Part shown: positions 1 through 9,887 of the stretch, in pieces
Layout of the letters: the number at the start of each line of letters is the position of its first letter
Position numbering within the stretch: position 1 is the stretch's first letter
Assembly: GCA_016871595.1 (NCBI GenBank)
Contig: VHCY01000003.1
Coordinates: 1-64,000, forward strand
Direction of reading: 5' to 3'
DNA from: Verrucomicrobiota bacterium
Lineage (GTDB): Bacteria; Verrucomicrobiota; Verrucomicrobiia; Opitutales; Opitutaceae
Length of the DNA: 64,000 nt
The notes under the pieces: model-generated
The model's database searches: none
What the model saw: only the letters and a program-made list of their open reading frames with translations
Told to the model about the DNA's origin: nothing
Position numbers and translations under genes: made by a program

Positions 1-1037
1 AGGACGAGCCCTATTGGCAGAGCCACATCGTCTTCATCGTGCGGGACGACCGCCCGGCGGACATTCTCTTCCAGTGCTCGGACAACACTTGGCAGGCGTA
101 CAATCGGTGGCCTAACCGGTTCTCCGTTTACACCCACCCCAAGGGCAACCAGGGCCCGTGGGCGGACGTGAGTTTCGACCGCCCCTACGGCCGCGAGGCC
201 CAGTGGAGCGGCGTCGTCAACGACCCGCGCACCGTCGGCTCCGGCGAGTGGCTCTGCTTCGAGTTCCCGCTGGCCTATTGGTTGGAACAGCACGGCTACG
301 ACGTCACCTATTGCTCCAACAGTGACCTGCTGACCCCCGACCGGGCGCTCCGCTGCCGTGCCTTCCTCAGCGTGGGGCACGATGAGTATTGGGACATCCG
401 GCAGTACCGGAGCGTGGAGCGGTTGCGCGACTCCGGGGTGAGCCTGCTCTTCCTGTGCGGCAACTCGGTGTGCTGGGTCACGCCCTTCCGCCCCGCGCAC
501 GACGGCCGGCCGAACCGCATCATTTTCCGCGGCGGCCCCTTCGGCGGGGAACAACCCTACGCCCGGGAACGGCACGAACGCCACGGGCCCTTTCCCCACC
601 GCGGTCCCGACGAGGGCCTGCTGATGGGGGCGCGCAACGTGGAGCCGATCAATGGTGGCGGCGACTGGACCTGCCGCCTGCCGGGGCACTGGCTCTTCGC
701 GGGCACCGGGATGCAGGCCGGCGAGAGCATCCCCGGCCTTATCGGCTGGGAGTACCACGGGCAGCCGGCGACCGAGATCCCCGGGCTCGAGGTGGTGGCG
801 GCCGGCACGGCCTGGGTCAGCGGGGTACGGCCCCAGCAGTGGGCGGCCACCCTTTATCCCGGGCCGAAGGGCAACTTCGTGTTCAACGCCTCCACCATCT
901 GGTGGGCGCAGGCCCTGTCGTCGCCGCCCGGACACGTCCTGCCTTGGTCGCACTGGAGCCGCCCGCACGGCCCGGACGAGCGGGTGCAGCGGATGACGCG
1001 CAACCTGCTCGCGCGCGCCCTCGGACGCGAGGGGTAG
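1..1037 (+). CDS. N,N-dimethylformamidase large-subunit-like protein (C-terminal part, 5' truncated by window edge)
   Basis: Open frame runs in from the window start (DEPYWQSHIVFIVRDD...); SVGHDEYWD and CGNSVCW motifs typical of the family. Confidence 0.7.
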   Translation, partial: DEPYWQSHIVFIVRDDRPADILFQCSDNTWQAYNRWPNRFSVYTHPKGNQGPWADVSFDRPYGREAQWSGVVNDPRTVGSGEWLCFEFPLAYWLEQHGYDVTYCSNSDLLTPDRALRCRAFLSVGHDEYWDIRQYRSVERLRDSGVSLLFLCGNSVCWVTPFRPAHDGRPNRIIFRGGPFGGEQPYARERHERHGPFPHRGPDEGLLMGARNVEPINGGGDWTCRLPGHWLFAGTGMQAGESIPGLIGWEYHGQPATEIPGLEVVAAGTAWVSGVRPQQWAATLYPGPKGNFVFNASTIWWAQALSSPPGHVLPWSHWSRPHGPDERVQRMTRNLLARALGREG

Positions 1038-1046
1038 GTCGCGGGC

Positions 1047-1937
1047 TCAGACGGTGCAGAGGCGCACCGCCGCGCGGAGCGAGGCCAGCGGGTCGCGGGT
1101 GGGCAGGAACTCCTGGCCGACGAAGCCCCGGTAGCCCGTCGCCTGGATGGCGCGCATAATGGCCGGGTAGTTCAGCTCCTGGGCGTCCTGCGGCTCGAAC
1201 TCGTGGCGCCCGGGGTTGCCCGCCGTGTGATAGTGGGCGATCCAAGCGGCGTTCGTCTGGATGGTGCGGATGACGTCCCCCTCCATAATCTGCATATGGT
1301 AGATGTCGTACAGCAGCTTGAAGCGCTCCGAGCCGACGCGGCGGCACAGCTCCACGCCCCACGCGGTGCGGTCGCACATATAGTCGGGGTGGTTCACCCT
1401 CGAGTTCAGCAATTCCATCACGAGGGTCACGCGGTGCTTCTCGGCGGTGGCCACCAGGCGGCGCAGGCCGGCCGCGCAGTGCTCCAGCCCCTGTTGGTCG
1501 TCGAGGCCGTCGCGGTTGCCCGAGAAGCAGATGAGGTTCTCGAAGCCGGCCGCCGCGACCTCGGGGATCCGGCGTTCGTAGAGCCCGACCAGGGTGTCGT
1601 GGTGCTCGGGGCGGTTGAACGCCTTGGTGATGCCTCCCACGGTGACGCCCGCGGCCGTCTTGCCGGTCGGATTGCTCACCATCGCGCAATGGAGCCCGTG
1701 GCGGGCGAGGGTAGGGAAGTCCGCCGGATTGAGGAGTTCCACCGACTCGAGGCCGATCTCGCGGGCGGCCGTGCAGAAGGCGTCCAGGGAGATGTCCTTG
1801 TAGCACCATTTGCAGGCGGAATGGCGGATGCGGCCCGGCGTGGGGGCGGGCGTGGCGGCACGGGTGCGGAGGGCGGAGAGGCCGGCGGCGCCGGCGAGGG
1901 AGCGCAGGGCGTCACGGCGGGAGAGGCGGGGTTTCAT
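1047..1937 (-). CDS. Tat-exported sugar phosphate isomerase/hydroxypyruvate isomerase-like TIM barrel protein
   Basis: [14 protein letters not shown] Tat signal; [25 protein letters not shown] and [14 protein letters not shown] motifs of hydroxypyruvate isomerase family. Confidence 0.85.
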   Translation of the reverse strand: MKPRLSRRDALRSLAGAAGLSALRTRAATPAPTPGRIRHSACKWCYKDISLDAFCTAAREIGLESVELLNPADFPTLARHGLHCAMVSNPTGKTAAGVTVGGITKAFNRPEHHDTLVGLYERRIPEVAAAGFENLICFSGNRDGLDDQQGLEHCAAGLRRLVATAEKHRVTLVMELLNSRVNHPDYMCDRTAWGVELCRRVGSERFKLLYDIYHMQIMEGDVIRTIQTNAAWIAHYHTAGNPGRHEFEPQDAQELNYPAIMRAIQATGYRGFVGQEFLPTRDPLASLRAAVRLCTV

Positions 1938-2038
1938 CGGTGAAGGGACGCTGCGGCGGCGGGCGTGGCTTTGGCAAGGGTGGAGCCGGGCTTGCGGCCG
2001 CCACTTGCGCCGCGCCGTGCCGATGCTACGGTCGCGCG

Positions 2039-2761
2039 ATGGATTCCCCTGTTACCCTCTCCCGCCGCACCTTGGTCAAGACGCTCGGGGCCGGCCTCGC
2101 GGTCCTTCCGGGCGCCTCCCGGCTCGCCGCCGCGGCCTCCCCCGGTACGCCCCAGCCTTTTACGCTGCCCGCCCTGCCTTACGCCTACACCGCGTTGGAG
2201 CCGCACTTTGACGCCCGGACGATGGAGATCCACCACTCCAAGCATCACCAAGCCTACATCACGAGCGCCAACACGGCGCTGGCCTCCCACCCGGCGCTGC
2301 GAAACCGGAGCGCCGAGGAACTGGTGAAGGATCTGGCGGCGGTGCCGGAGGCCATCCGCACCGCGGTCCGCAACCACGTGGGGGGGCACCTCAACCACGC
2401 GCTGTTCTGGGACGTGATCGCCCCGCGGGCCGGCGGCGCCCCGTCGGGCCCCTTGGCGGCGGCGCTGCAGGAGCGCTTCGGCTCTCTGGACACCTTCCGC
2501 GCCCAGTTCGCGGATGCCGCGATGAAGCGGTTCGGCAGCGGCTGGGCATGGTTGACGATCAAGGGCGGCCGCCTCGAGGTCTCTTCCACCGCCAATCAGG
2601 ACTCGCCGCTAATGGAAGGCGCGGTCCCGCTGCTCGGGCTCGATGTCTGGGAGCACGCCTACTACCTGCAGTACCAGAATCGCCGGGCGGATTTCGTCGC
2701 CGCGTTCTGGAACGTGGTGGCGTGGGACCGCGTCGCCGCCCGTTACGCCGCCGCCCGCTGA
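2039..2761 (+). CDS. Superoxide dismutase (Fe/Mn family) with Tat signal peptide
   Basis: [12 protein letters not shown] twin-arginine; [32 protein letters not shown] and [21 protein letters not shown] signatures. Start trimmed from ORF 1940. Confidence 0.92.
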   Translation: MDSPVTLSRRTLVKTLGAGLAVLPGASRLAAAASPGTPQPFTLPALPYAYTALEPHFDARTMEIHHSKHHQAYITSANTALASHPALRNRSAEELVKDLAAVPEAIRTAVRNHVGGHLNHALFWDVIAPRAGGAPSGPLAAALQERFGSLDTFRAQFADAAMKRFGSGWAWLTIKGGRLEVSSTANQDSPLMEGAVPLLGLDVWEHAYYLQYQNRRADFVAAFWNVVAWDRVAARYAAAR

Positions 2762-2786
2762 CGGCGGTCTTGGGCTCCCTGGGCGG

Positions 2787-3293
2787 TCACCGCGGGGCCG
2801 CCGGGGGCGCGACGCCGGAAAACTCCAGCATATGGGCGACCTCCCGGTAGCCCTTTACGCGCAATTCCTCGCGTGCCTTGGCCACCGCTTTCTGCAGTTC
2901 GCCGGAAACCTCCGGGGAGAGCTCCGCCAGCGTGCCGGAGGAGCGGCAAACCACGTGATAGGTCTCCGGCTGGCCGAAGGCCACCTGGTAGAGTGACGTG
3001 CCCTGATGGATCACCGCGCGACGCACTAGCCCGCCGCGCTCAAAGGCCGCCATACACCGGTAAACCGTCACGAGATCGCAGGCCCCGGCCGGCAGGCCGG
3101 CGTGGAGGTATTCGATCGAGACCGGGCTGGTCTGCCGGCAGAGGGCCTCGAGGATTGTCATCCTGGGCTGGGTGACCCGCAACCCAGCTGTCTTCAGGCG
3201 TGCCGTGGCGAGGATCAGACGCGGGTCGGTCTCCGGGAGAGACGAGGCGTTTTCAGGCGAGGGGTTCTCGGCGGTGGGCAGGGTGGGGGGCAT
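2787..3293 (-). CDS. Fur family transcriptional regulator (divergent metal sites)
   Basis: LKTAGLRVTQPRMTILEAL and DLVTVYRCMAAFERGGLV winged-helix Fur motifs. Confidence 0.8.
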   Translation of the reverse strand: MPPTLPTAENPSPENASSLPETDPRLILATARLKTAGLRVTQPRMTILEALCRQTSPVSIEYLHAGLPAGACDLVTVYRCMAAFERGGLVRRAVIHQGTSLYQVAFGQPETYHVVCRSSGTLAELSPEVSGELQKAVAKAREELRVKGYREVAHMLEFSGVAPPAAPR

Positions 3294-3403
3294 TGGCGAT
3301 CGCGTAAGGCCAGACGGTTCAAAACGACAGGGGTTTCACGCCCGAAATTCGCGCGGTGCGGGATTGCACCGCACCGTCCCGTGTGCCAATCCGGGCGGGA
3401 AGC

Positions 3404-3841
3404 ATGGAAACTCCGGATTTCAGCGAGGTGGTTGCGCTCATCTGCAAGGAGGACGCGCGCTTCGACCGAAAGGCTTACGAATTCGTGCGGCTCGGCCTGG
3501 ATCACACCGTGAAAGAGCTCCAGAAGCGGGACGCCACGCGCGTGGGACGCTCCCGGCACGTTTCCGGTCCGGAATTGCTCCACGGGCTCCGCGTCTACGC
3601 CCTCGACCAGTTTGGTCCCCTGACGAAGACGGTCCTCAATGCCTGGGGCATCCACCGCTGTGCCGACTTTGGCGAGATCGTCTTCAACCTGATTGAGTAC
3701 AATATGTTCTCGAAGACCGATCAGGACCGCCGCGAGGACTTCGAGGAGGTCTTTGAGTTCGAGGAAGCCTTCGTGAGCCCCTTCCTGCCCTCCCGCCGCC
3801 CCCGCGGAGCCTCCGGTCCCCGGGCCCGGGGAGCGACATGA
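3404..3841 (+). CDS. Conserved hypothetical, Minf_1886-like family
   Basis: METPDFSEVVALICKEDARFDRKAYEFVRLGLDHTV...; protein recalled as characteristic of Verrucomicrobia. Confidence 0.7.
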   Translation: METPDFSEVVALICKEDARFDRKAYEFVRLGLDHTVKELQKRDATRVGRSRHVSGPELLHGLRVYALDQFGPLTKTVLNAWGIHRCADFGEIVFNLIEYNMFSKTDQDRREDFEEVFEFEEAFVSPFLPSRRPRGASGPRARGAT

Positions 3842-6429
3842 GGCCCCGCCGCTCTCCGACGCGGAAGTCGGCGCGCGCCACGCCGGACACCGCCCTGCTG
3901 GAGGCCTTCTGGCGCGAGCCAGTGCAGCGGGTCGTGCTGCCCAACGGCGTGACCGTCGTCCTCAAGCCGGATGCCGCCGCGGCGCTGGCCTCCGTGCAGG
4001 TCTGGGTCCGCTCCGGCAGCGTCCACGAGGGGACCCAGCTGGGCGCGGGCCTGTCCCACTTCCTGGAACATATGCTTTTCAAGGGCACGGCGCGGCGCGC
4101 CGGGCGCGAGATCAGCGCCACGATCCAGGCCCACGGCGGGTACCTCAACGCCTACACGACCTACGACCGGACCGTGTATTACGTCGATTTGCCCAGCGAG
4201 CACACGGCCGTGGCGGTGGACGTCCTCGCCGACGCCGTGCTCCATTCCACCCTCCCGGAGGACGAGGTGGCGAAGGAGCGAGACGTGATCCTGCGGGAGA
4301 TCGCGATGACGCGCGACGATCCCGACAACCGTTTGTGGGACGCGCTGTTCGCGACGGCCTTCCGCGAGCATCCCTACCGGCATCCCATCATCGGGCACCG
4401 GGATGTCTTTGCCGCGGTCTCGCGGGAGGAACTGCTGGCCTACTACCGCGAGCGCTACGTCCCGGAGAACCTGGTGGTGGTCGTGGTCGGGGATGTGGAT
4501 GCGCCCGCGATCCTCGGGGAGATCGGGCAGCATTTCGGTGCGGTGCCACGGCGCCGGTCGGTCCCGGTGCTGGTTCCGGCCGAGCCGCGGCAACTTGCCC
4601 CCCGCCGGGAGCATCGCGTCGAGGAGGTCGAGGTTTGCCGGTCGATCCTAGCTTGGCCCATTCCTGGTCTCAGCCACGCCGACGCCCCGGCCCTGGACCT
4701 GCTGGCCGCCGTCGTCGGTCAGGGCGAGAGCTCGCTGCTGTGGCGGGAGGTGCGGGACCGTGCCGGCTTGGTCCATCAGATCGACGCGGGCGCCTGGAAC
4801 CCCGGTTCGAGCGGGCTGTTCTGTGTCTCCTACACCTGCGATCCGGACAAGCGGGCCGAGGCCGAAGTGGCCATCCACCGGGCGCTCCGCGGTTATCTGG
4901 ACCGCCCGGTCCCGGCGGCCGACCTCCGCAAGGCGCGGCGCCAGCTCGTGGTGGGCGAGGTCAATTCCCGCAAGACGATGAGCGGCCAGGCCTCGCGGCT
5001 GGGCGCCGCCGAGGTCGTGGTGGGCGATCTGGATCACGGCCGCACCTATTTTGGCGCGTTGTCCCGGGTGACCGGCCGCACGCTGCAGGCGGTGGCGGCG
5101 CGCCACCTGACGGACTCTAGCCTCATCGCGGTTTCGACCGGGCCGGCTGCGGCCGGGGCCGGTTCCGCGGCGGTCGTGAGGCGGGCCGCGCCGCCGGATT
5201 TCACCGAGACAAGGCTCGCCAACGGCGCCCGGCTCCTGCTGCAGCCCGATCCGCGCCTGCCCAACCTGCACCTGCGCCTGTTGCTGCCCGGTGGGCCCCT
5301 TGCTGAGGCCCCGGACCGGCGCGGGGCCTCGGCGCTGCTGTCCACCCTGCTCACCAAGGACACCCGGCGCCGGACGGCCGCCGAGGTGGCGCGGGCGATC
5401 GAGTCCGTCGGGGGCGCCCTCTATCCCTTCTGCGGCAACAACAGCCTTGGGATTGCCGTCGAGGTGCTGCCCAACGAGGCGGCGCTGGCGGTCGAACTGC
5501 TGGCCGACGCGGTGCTGCATCCCGCCTTCCGCGAGGGGGCTTTCCAACTGGAACGCGACGCCCAAGTGGCGGCTCTCCGCCAGGATGACGACGACGTGGT
5601 GACCTGGGCCCGCAAGCGGCTGCGGCGACGTTTCTTCGGTGCCGACCCGCTTGGATTGGATGCTTCCGGGGATATCCCCGGGGTCCAGGCGCTGACGCCC
5701 GCGGACCTGGCGGCGCTGCACCGGCGGTTGGCGGTGGCGGGCAACACCGTGCTGGCGGTCGCGGGCGACTTTGATCCGGCCTCGCTCCGGCGTCCCCTCG
5801 AGCGCCTGCTGGCCCGCTTGCCGGCCGGCGGCGGCGCGGATGCCGCGGTGGCGCCGGTGCCGTTACCGGCGGAGCGAGGGGCCTTCGTGGAGTTCCAGCC
5901 CCGCGAACAGGCGGTCGTCCTGCGGGCCTACCCCGGTCCGGCGCTGCACGCGGTGGATTTTTACACCGGCGAGGTGTTGGACGAGTGCCTCAGCGGGATG
6001 GCGTCACGGCTGTTCGAACGCGTCCGGGAGGACAAGGGGCTCGCCTATTTCGTGCGGTCCGCCCGCGTGACCGGGCTGCGGTCGGGAATGTTCTCCTTTC
6101 TCGCGGGCACCCAGCCGGGCAAGGAGACGGAGGTGCTGGCGGAGATCGACGCGGAGATCGCCCGGGTCGCCGCCGGCGGGGTGGAACCCGAGGAGCTGGC
6201 CCGCTGCCAGGCGCGGCTCAAGGCCGCGCGGCGACAGAGTCTGCAGACGCCTTCGGCCCGGGCCCTCCAGGCTGGTCTCAATGCCTTGCAGGGATTCGAC
6301 CTCAACGACTGGCGCCAGTACGATGCCAGGGTCGAGGGGGTGAGCCCCGCGATGCTGGCGGCCTTCGCGCGGGAACGGCTCCGGCCGGAACTCGCCCTGC
6401 AGTTGGTGGTGCGGCCCGAGACGGTCTGA
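3838..6429 (+). CDS. M16 family zinc metallopeptidase (two M16 halves in one chain)
   Basis: HFLEHMLFKGT (HxxEH) in the N-terminal half; second M16-like half; overlaps preceding stop. Confidence 0.9.
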   Translation: MRPRRSPTRKSARATPDTALLEAFWREPVQRVVLPNGVTVVLKPDAAAALASVQVWVRSGSVHEGTQLGAGLSHFLEHMLFKGTARRAGREISATIQAHGGYLNAYTTYDRTVYYVDLPSEHTAVAVDVLADAVLHSTLPEDEVAKERDVILREIAMTRDDPDNRLWDALFATAFREHPYRHPIIGHRDVFAAVSREELLAYYRERYVPENLVVVVVGDVDAPAILGEIGQHFGAVPRRRSVPVLVPAEPRQLAPRREHRVEEVEVCRSILAWPIPGLSHADAPALDLLAAVVGQGESSLLWREVRDRAGLVHQIDAGAWNPGSSGLFCVSYTCDPDKRAEAEVAIHRALRGYLDRPVPAADLRKARRQLVVGEVNSRKTMSGQASRLGAAEVVVGDLDHGRTYFGALSRVTGRTLQAVAARHLTDSSLIAVSTGPAAAGAGSAAVVRRAAPPDFTETRLANGARLLLQPDPRLPNLHLRLLLPGGPLAEAPDRRGASALLSTLLTKDTRRRTAAEVARAIESVGGALYPFCGNNSLGIAVEVLPNEAALAVELLADAVLHPAFREGAFQLERDAQVAALRQDDDDVVTWARKRLRRRFFGADPLGLDASGDIPGVQALTPADLAALHRRLAVAGNTVLAVAGDFDPASLRRPLERLLARLPAGGGADAAVAPVPLPAERGAFVEFQPREQAVVLRAYPGPALHAVDFYTGEVLDECLSGMASRLFERVREDKGLAYFVRSARVTGLRSGMFSFLAGTQPGKETEVLAEIDAEIARVAAGGVEPEELARCQARLKAARRQSLQTPSARALQAGLNALQGFDLNDWRQYDARVEGVSPAMLAAFARERLRPELALQLVVRPETV

Positions 6430-6470
6430 AGCGGCGGGGCCCGGCCGCGCCGGTGAGGTTCCCTGCCGGC

Positions 6471-6503
6471 AAAAAAAAAGAGGCGACCCCGGAGGGTCGC
6501 CTC
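6471..6503 (-). terminator. Intrinsic terminator for the EF-hand gene
   Basis: Stem GAGGCGACC/GGTCGCCTC (6480-6488 / 6495-6503) followed on the minus strand by a 9-nt T tract. Confidence 0.85.
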
Positions 6504-6523
6504 AAGTTTTCCGAAAGGAAGGA

Positions 6524-6790
6524 TTACTTGTTCTTCTTCTTCTGGCCCGCGGCCATCTCGGCCTGGGTCAGGAAGCCGTCCTTGTTGGTGTCCAGCTGGG
6601 CGAAGCGGGACTCCGCCTTGGCGGCGTCCTTCTGAGCGGCGACGTACTCCTTCTTGGAGACCTTGCCGTCCTTGTCGGTATCCATGGCGGCGAAAGCGCC
6701 ACCCTTCTTTTTCTCTTCGGCGCCGACGAGGGCGACCGGGAGGCTGAGAACGGCGGCGAGGACCGCGACGGTGAGATTACGATGGTTCAT
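6524..6790 (-). CDS. Secreted EF-hand domain protein
   Basis: Signal peptide MNHRNLTVAVLAAVLSLPVALVGA; loops DTDKDGKVSKKE and DTNKDGFLTQAE. Confidence 0.85.
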   Translation of the reverse strand: MNHRNLTVAVLAAVLSLPVALVGAEEKKKGGAFAAMDTDKDGKVSKKEYVAAQKDAAKAESRFAQLDTNKDGFLTQAEMAAGQKKKNK

Positions 6791-6878
6791 TGTGTTTTTT
6801 GTTGGAGTAACTCCATTCTGCAGGAGCGGAAGACGCGCGGGTTTTGTCAAGGTTACGCTCGTTTTTGTCCTGCGCGAT

Positions 6879-7718
6879 TCAGCGCTTCGCGGAGAAGCCG
6901 CCGCTCCACTGCAGTTTCTGTCGCACCACATTAAAGTGCGAATAATCAGGGACCTGGGCAAGTGGCAGGCGCCGCCGGGCGAGGGCGATCGTCACCGGCG
7001 AATGGCCGCTGACCCGCAGGTTCCGCTGGCCGTCCATCGCCACCAGCAGCCGGGAACCCGGGGAACGGTTATGGACCCTGATGCGGACATCGTCCCGGAA
7101 AATGATCGCGCGGTTGCTCAGCGTGTGCGGGCAAATCGGCGTCATCACAATGACCCCCGAGCCGGGGTGCAGGATCGGTCCGCCGGCCGAAAGGTTGTAG
7201 GCCGTCGACCCGGTCGGGGTGGAGAAAATCAGGCCGTCGCAGAGGTAGTCCGTGACGAGCTCGTCGTCCGCGAACACCTCGAGGCGCACGAGGCGCGAGT
7301 TCACCTCGTCCTTGATGAGCACGTCGTTGAGGGCGAGATCGCTGCTGCCGGGTCCGGTCGCGCAGTCGAGCATCGTGCGGTGGTCGACCTGGAAGCGGCC
7401 GGCGAGGAGGTCGGGGAAGCGGCCGCGGGCCTCCTCGGCGGAGAGCGTGGTGAGGAAGCCGAGGCTGCCGCGGTTGACGCCGATGAGCGGGACCTGCTGG
7501 CGCGCGGACTCCCGGGCGGCGCCGAGAAGCGTGCCGTCACCGCCGATGACGCAGCAGGCGTCCATCCCCTTGAGGTAACCGGAGGGGAGGGGGAAACGGC
7601 TGGTCTGCTTCAATCGCACCCCGGCGGTGCGCGCGACGGTGGCCAGCTCGCGGGCGAGCCCCGGCGCGCCGGCCTTGTTGCGGTTCACCACGAACGCGAG
7701 ATGGCGGATGGGTTTCAT
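6879..7718 (-). CDS. nadK: NAD kinase
   Basis: GGDGTLLGAAR, NRGSLGFLT, STPTGSTAYNLSAGGPI motifs. Confidence 0.95.
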   Translation of the reverse strand: MKPIRHLAFVVNRNKAGAPGLARELATVARTAGVRLKQTSRFPLPSGYLKGMDACCVIGGDGTLLGAARESARQQVPLIGVNRGSLGFLTTLSAEEARGRFPDLLAGRFQVDHRTMLDCATGPGSSDLALNDVLIKDEVNSRLVRLEVFADDELVTDYLCDGLIFSTPTGSTAYNLSAGGPILHPGSGVIVMTPICPHTLSNRAIIFRDDVRIRVHNRSPGSRLLVAMDGQRNLRVSGHSPVTIALARRRLPLAQVPDYSHFNVVRQKLQWSGGFSAKR

Positions 7719-7727
7719 CGGGCGTCT

Positions 7728-8474
7728 TCAGGATGCCCGGCGGCGGAGGCACAGCAAGAACTCGCGGTTGCCGTCCGCTCCCCGCAGCGGGGAGTCGATG
7801 GCCCCGCGGTCCTCGACCCCGGGCAGCTGGGCGGCGGCGGTGCGCACGCGCGCCAGCGCCGCGTCCTGCACCGCGGGATCCCGGATGACGCCGCGGCCCC
7901 GGTCCACTTCCGCCTTGCCGGCCTCGAACTGCGGCTTGACCAGCGCGACCAGGGTTCCACCCGGGCGCAGCAGCGCCCAGACCGCGGGGAGCACGGCGGT
8001 GAGGGAGATGAAGGAGAGGTCCATCACGAGCGCGTCATAATCGGGCCGCGGCAGGTCGGCGGGCCGGAGGTGGCGGGCGTTCACCTGCTCGAGGTTGGTC
8101 ACCCGCGGGTCCGCGCGGAGCCTGGCGTGCAACTGGGCCCGGCCGACATCGACGCAGGTCACCGCGGCGGCGCCGGCCTGCAGGACGCAATCGGTGAAAC
8201 CCCCGGTGGAGGCCCCGACGTCGAGCACCTGCGCCCCCTGCAGGTCGAGGGCGAAGTGGGCGAGGGCAGCCACGAGTTTCTCCCCGCCCCGGCTGACGAA
8301 GCGCGGCGGCTGCGCCACGGTCACCTCAAGGTCCTCCGGCACGGCCTTGCCCGGCTTCTCAAGGCGGGCGGTGCCTTGGCTGACCCGGCCGGCGAGGATC
8401 AGGGCCTGGGCCTGGGCGCGGGACTCCGCGAGGCCCCGCTGCAGCAGCAGCTCGTCGAGGCGGACGCGCTTCAT
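7728..8474 (-). CDS. tlyA: TlyA family 16S/23S rRNA (cytidine-2'-O)-methyltransferase
   Basis: S4-like N-terminus [45 protein letters not shown]. Confidence 0.92.
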   Translation of the reverse strand: MKRVRLDELLLQRGLAESRAQAQALILAGRVSQGTARLEKPGKAVPEDLEVTVAQPPRFVSRGGEKLVAALAHFALDLQGAQVLDVGASTGGFTDCVLQAGAAAVTCVDVGRAQLHARLRADPRVTNLEQVNARHLRPADLPRPDYDALVMDLSFISLTAVLPAVWALLRPGGTLVALVKPQFEAGKAEVDRGRGVIRDPAVQDAALARVRTAAAQLPGVEDRGAIDSPLRGADGNREFLLCLRRRAS

Positions 8475-9298
8475 TTCCGTCCCTGCCGGGCAGGGCTCCA
8501 GCAGGTGGTCCGGCCGCCGATGGTGGCGCGCGCGAGCGGCTTCCCGGTGCGCGGGCAACGGCCCCCGTCGCGCCAGCGGTGCAGGAACAGCCAGCTGCGG
8601 GGGATGCCGACGTTGAGGTCCGCGGGCAGGTGGTCGCCCTTCCCGGCGATCGCCGCGAGGGCCTGGCGGCACACTTGCCGGCACTCGCGCCAGAGCCGGC
8701 GCACCTCGACCGGGGTGAGCGCGCCCGCGGGGCGGGCGGGTGGCAACGCGGCGCGCCACAGGATCTCGTCCGCCATCCAGTTGCCCACCCCGGGGAACCG
8801 CTCCTGCTGGAGGAGCACCGCCTTCAGGGGGGCACGGCGCCGCCGGTGCAGGAACGCGGCGACGGCCTCGACCGTGAACGCCGCGGAGAGGATCGGCGGG
8901 GCGATGCGGCGCCACCATTCCGGGGCGGCGGGGCCCTGGTGGAACAGGATCCGTCCGAACATCCGCGGATCGCGGAAGACGAGGGCGCGTTCGTCCTGGA
9001 AGAGCACGAGGTGATCGTGCCGGCCGGGGGAGTGCGTCGCGGGCGCGGTGAACAGTTCCCCCGTCATCCCCAGGTGGATGCCGAGCCAGCCCGAGTCCCC
9101 GGCGCGGAACAGCATCTGCTTGGCGGACGTCTCCGAGGCGCCGAGCGGCCGGCCGGTCAGCGCCCGCTGCAGCGCCGCCGCGTCCGTCCCGCGGAAAACC
9201 TTCCGGTCCGCGTTCGCGTGCAGCCGGCGGATCACGGACCCGGTGCCGGCGAGCGCCCAGCGTTTCCGGTAAAACTCAACCTCGGCGAGTTCAGGCAT
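8471..9298 (-). CDS. Fpg/Nei family DNA glycosylase (degenerate zinc finger)
   Basis: [15 protein letters not shown]-terminus; [23 protein letters not shown]2TH; IGGRTT C-terminal hairpin. Confidence 0.88.
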   Translation of the reverse strand: MPELAEVEFYRKRWALAGTGSVIRRLHANADRKVFRGTDAAALQRALTGRPLGASETSAKQMLFRAGDSGWLGIHLGMTGELFTAPATHSPGRHDHLVLFQDERALVFRDPRMFGRILFHQGPAAPEWWRRIAPPILSAAFTVEAVAAFLHRRRRAPLKAVLLQQERFPGVGNWMADEILWRAALPPARPAGALTPVEVRRLWRECRQVCRQALAAIAGKGDHLPADLNVGIPRSWLFLHRWRDGGRCPRTGKPLARATIGGRTTCWSPARQGRK

Positions 9299-9887
9299 CG
9301 GGGCGCGCGGCTCCGGCCGCCAGCGCGGCCACCAGCTCCGTCAGGCTCGGCCAGACCGGGGTGCCGGCCGGGAGCAGTTGCCGCCACGCCGCGGCATCGT
9401 GTTTGCCGGTGCAGACGGCCGCGGTGCCGATGCCCGCGAGCCGGCCGGACTCGAGGTCGCTCTCGCGGTCGCCCACCATCCAGCAGCGCTCGGGCGCGAG
9501 CTGGTGGCGCGCCACGCATTCCCGGATGAAGCGCGGCGAGGGTTTGCGGTAGACCTGGGGGTCATCGGGGCCCTCCGGCGCGACGCAGACCGCGTCGAAC
9601 ACCGGCCGGGGAAGCCCGAGCAGTTCCTCGAGGCGCGCGTTGCAGCGGTCGACGTCGGCGAGCTGGAACAGGCCGCGGGCTATTCCCGACTGGTTGGTGT
9701 GGAGGAACAGCCGCAGTCCTAGGGCGCGGGCCGCGCGGAGGGCTCCGGCCACGCCGGGGATCAGCTCGATGCCCGCCGGATCCGAGACGTAATGAAGGTC
9801 AAAATTGAGGGTCCCGTCGCGGTCGAGGAACAGCGCTCCGCCCGCGAGCGGGCCGGTGGGCGGGGGCAGGTCGTGGAGGGTGATCAT
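9291..9887 (-). CDS. gmhB: HAD-family D-glycero-D-manno-heptose 1,7-bisphosphate phosphatase-like
   Basis: LFLDRDGTLNFD, HTNQSGIARGLF, YRKPSPRFI, MVGDRESDLESGRLAG. Confidence 0.85.
   Translation of the reverse strand: MITLHDLPPPTGPLAGGALFLDRDGTLNFDLHYVSDPAGIELIPGVAGALRAARALGLRLFLHTNQSGIARGLFQLADVDRCNARLEELLGLPRPVFDAVCVAPEGPDDPQVYRKPSPRFIRECVARHQLAPERCWMVGDRESDLESGRLAGIGTAAVCTGKHDAAAWRQLLPAGTPVWPSLTELVAALAAGAARPDA

Noticed and set aside
6654-9014. 786-aa plus-strand ORF opposite nadK/tlyA/Fpg
   Set aside because: Antisense shadow spanning several real genes
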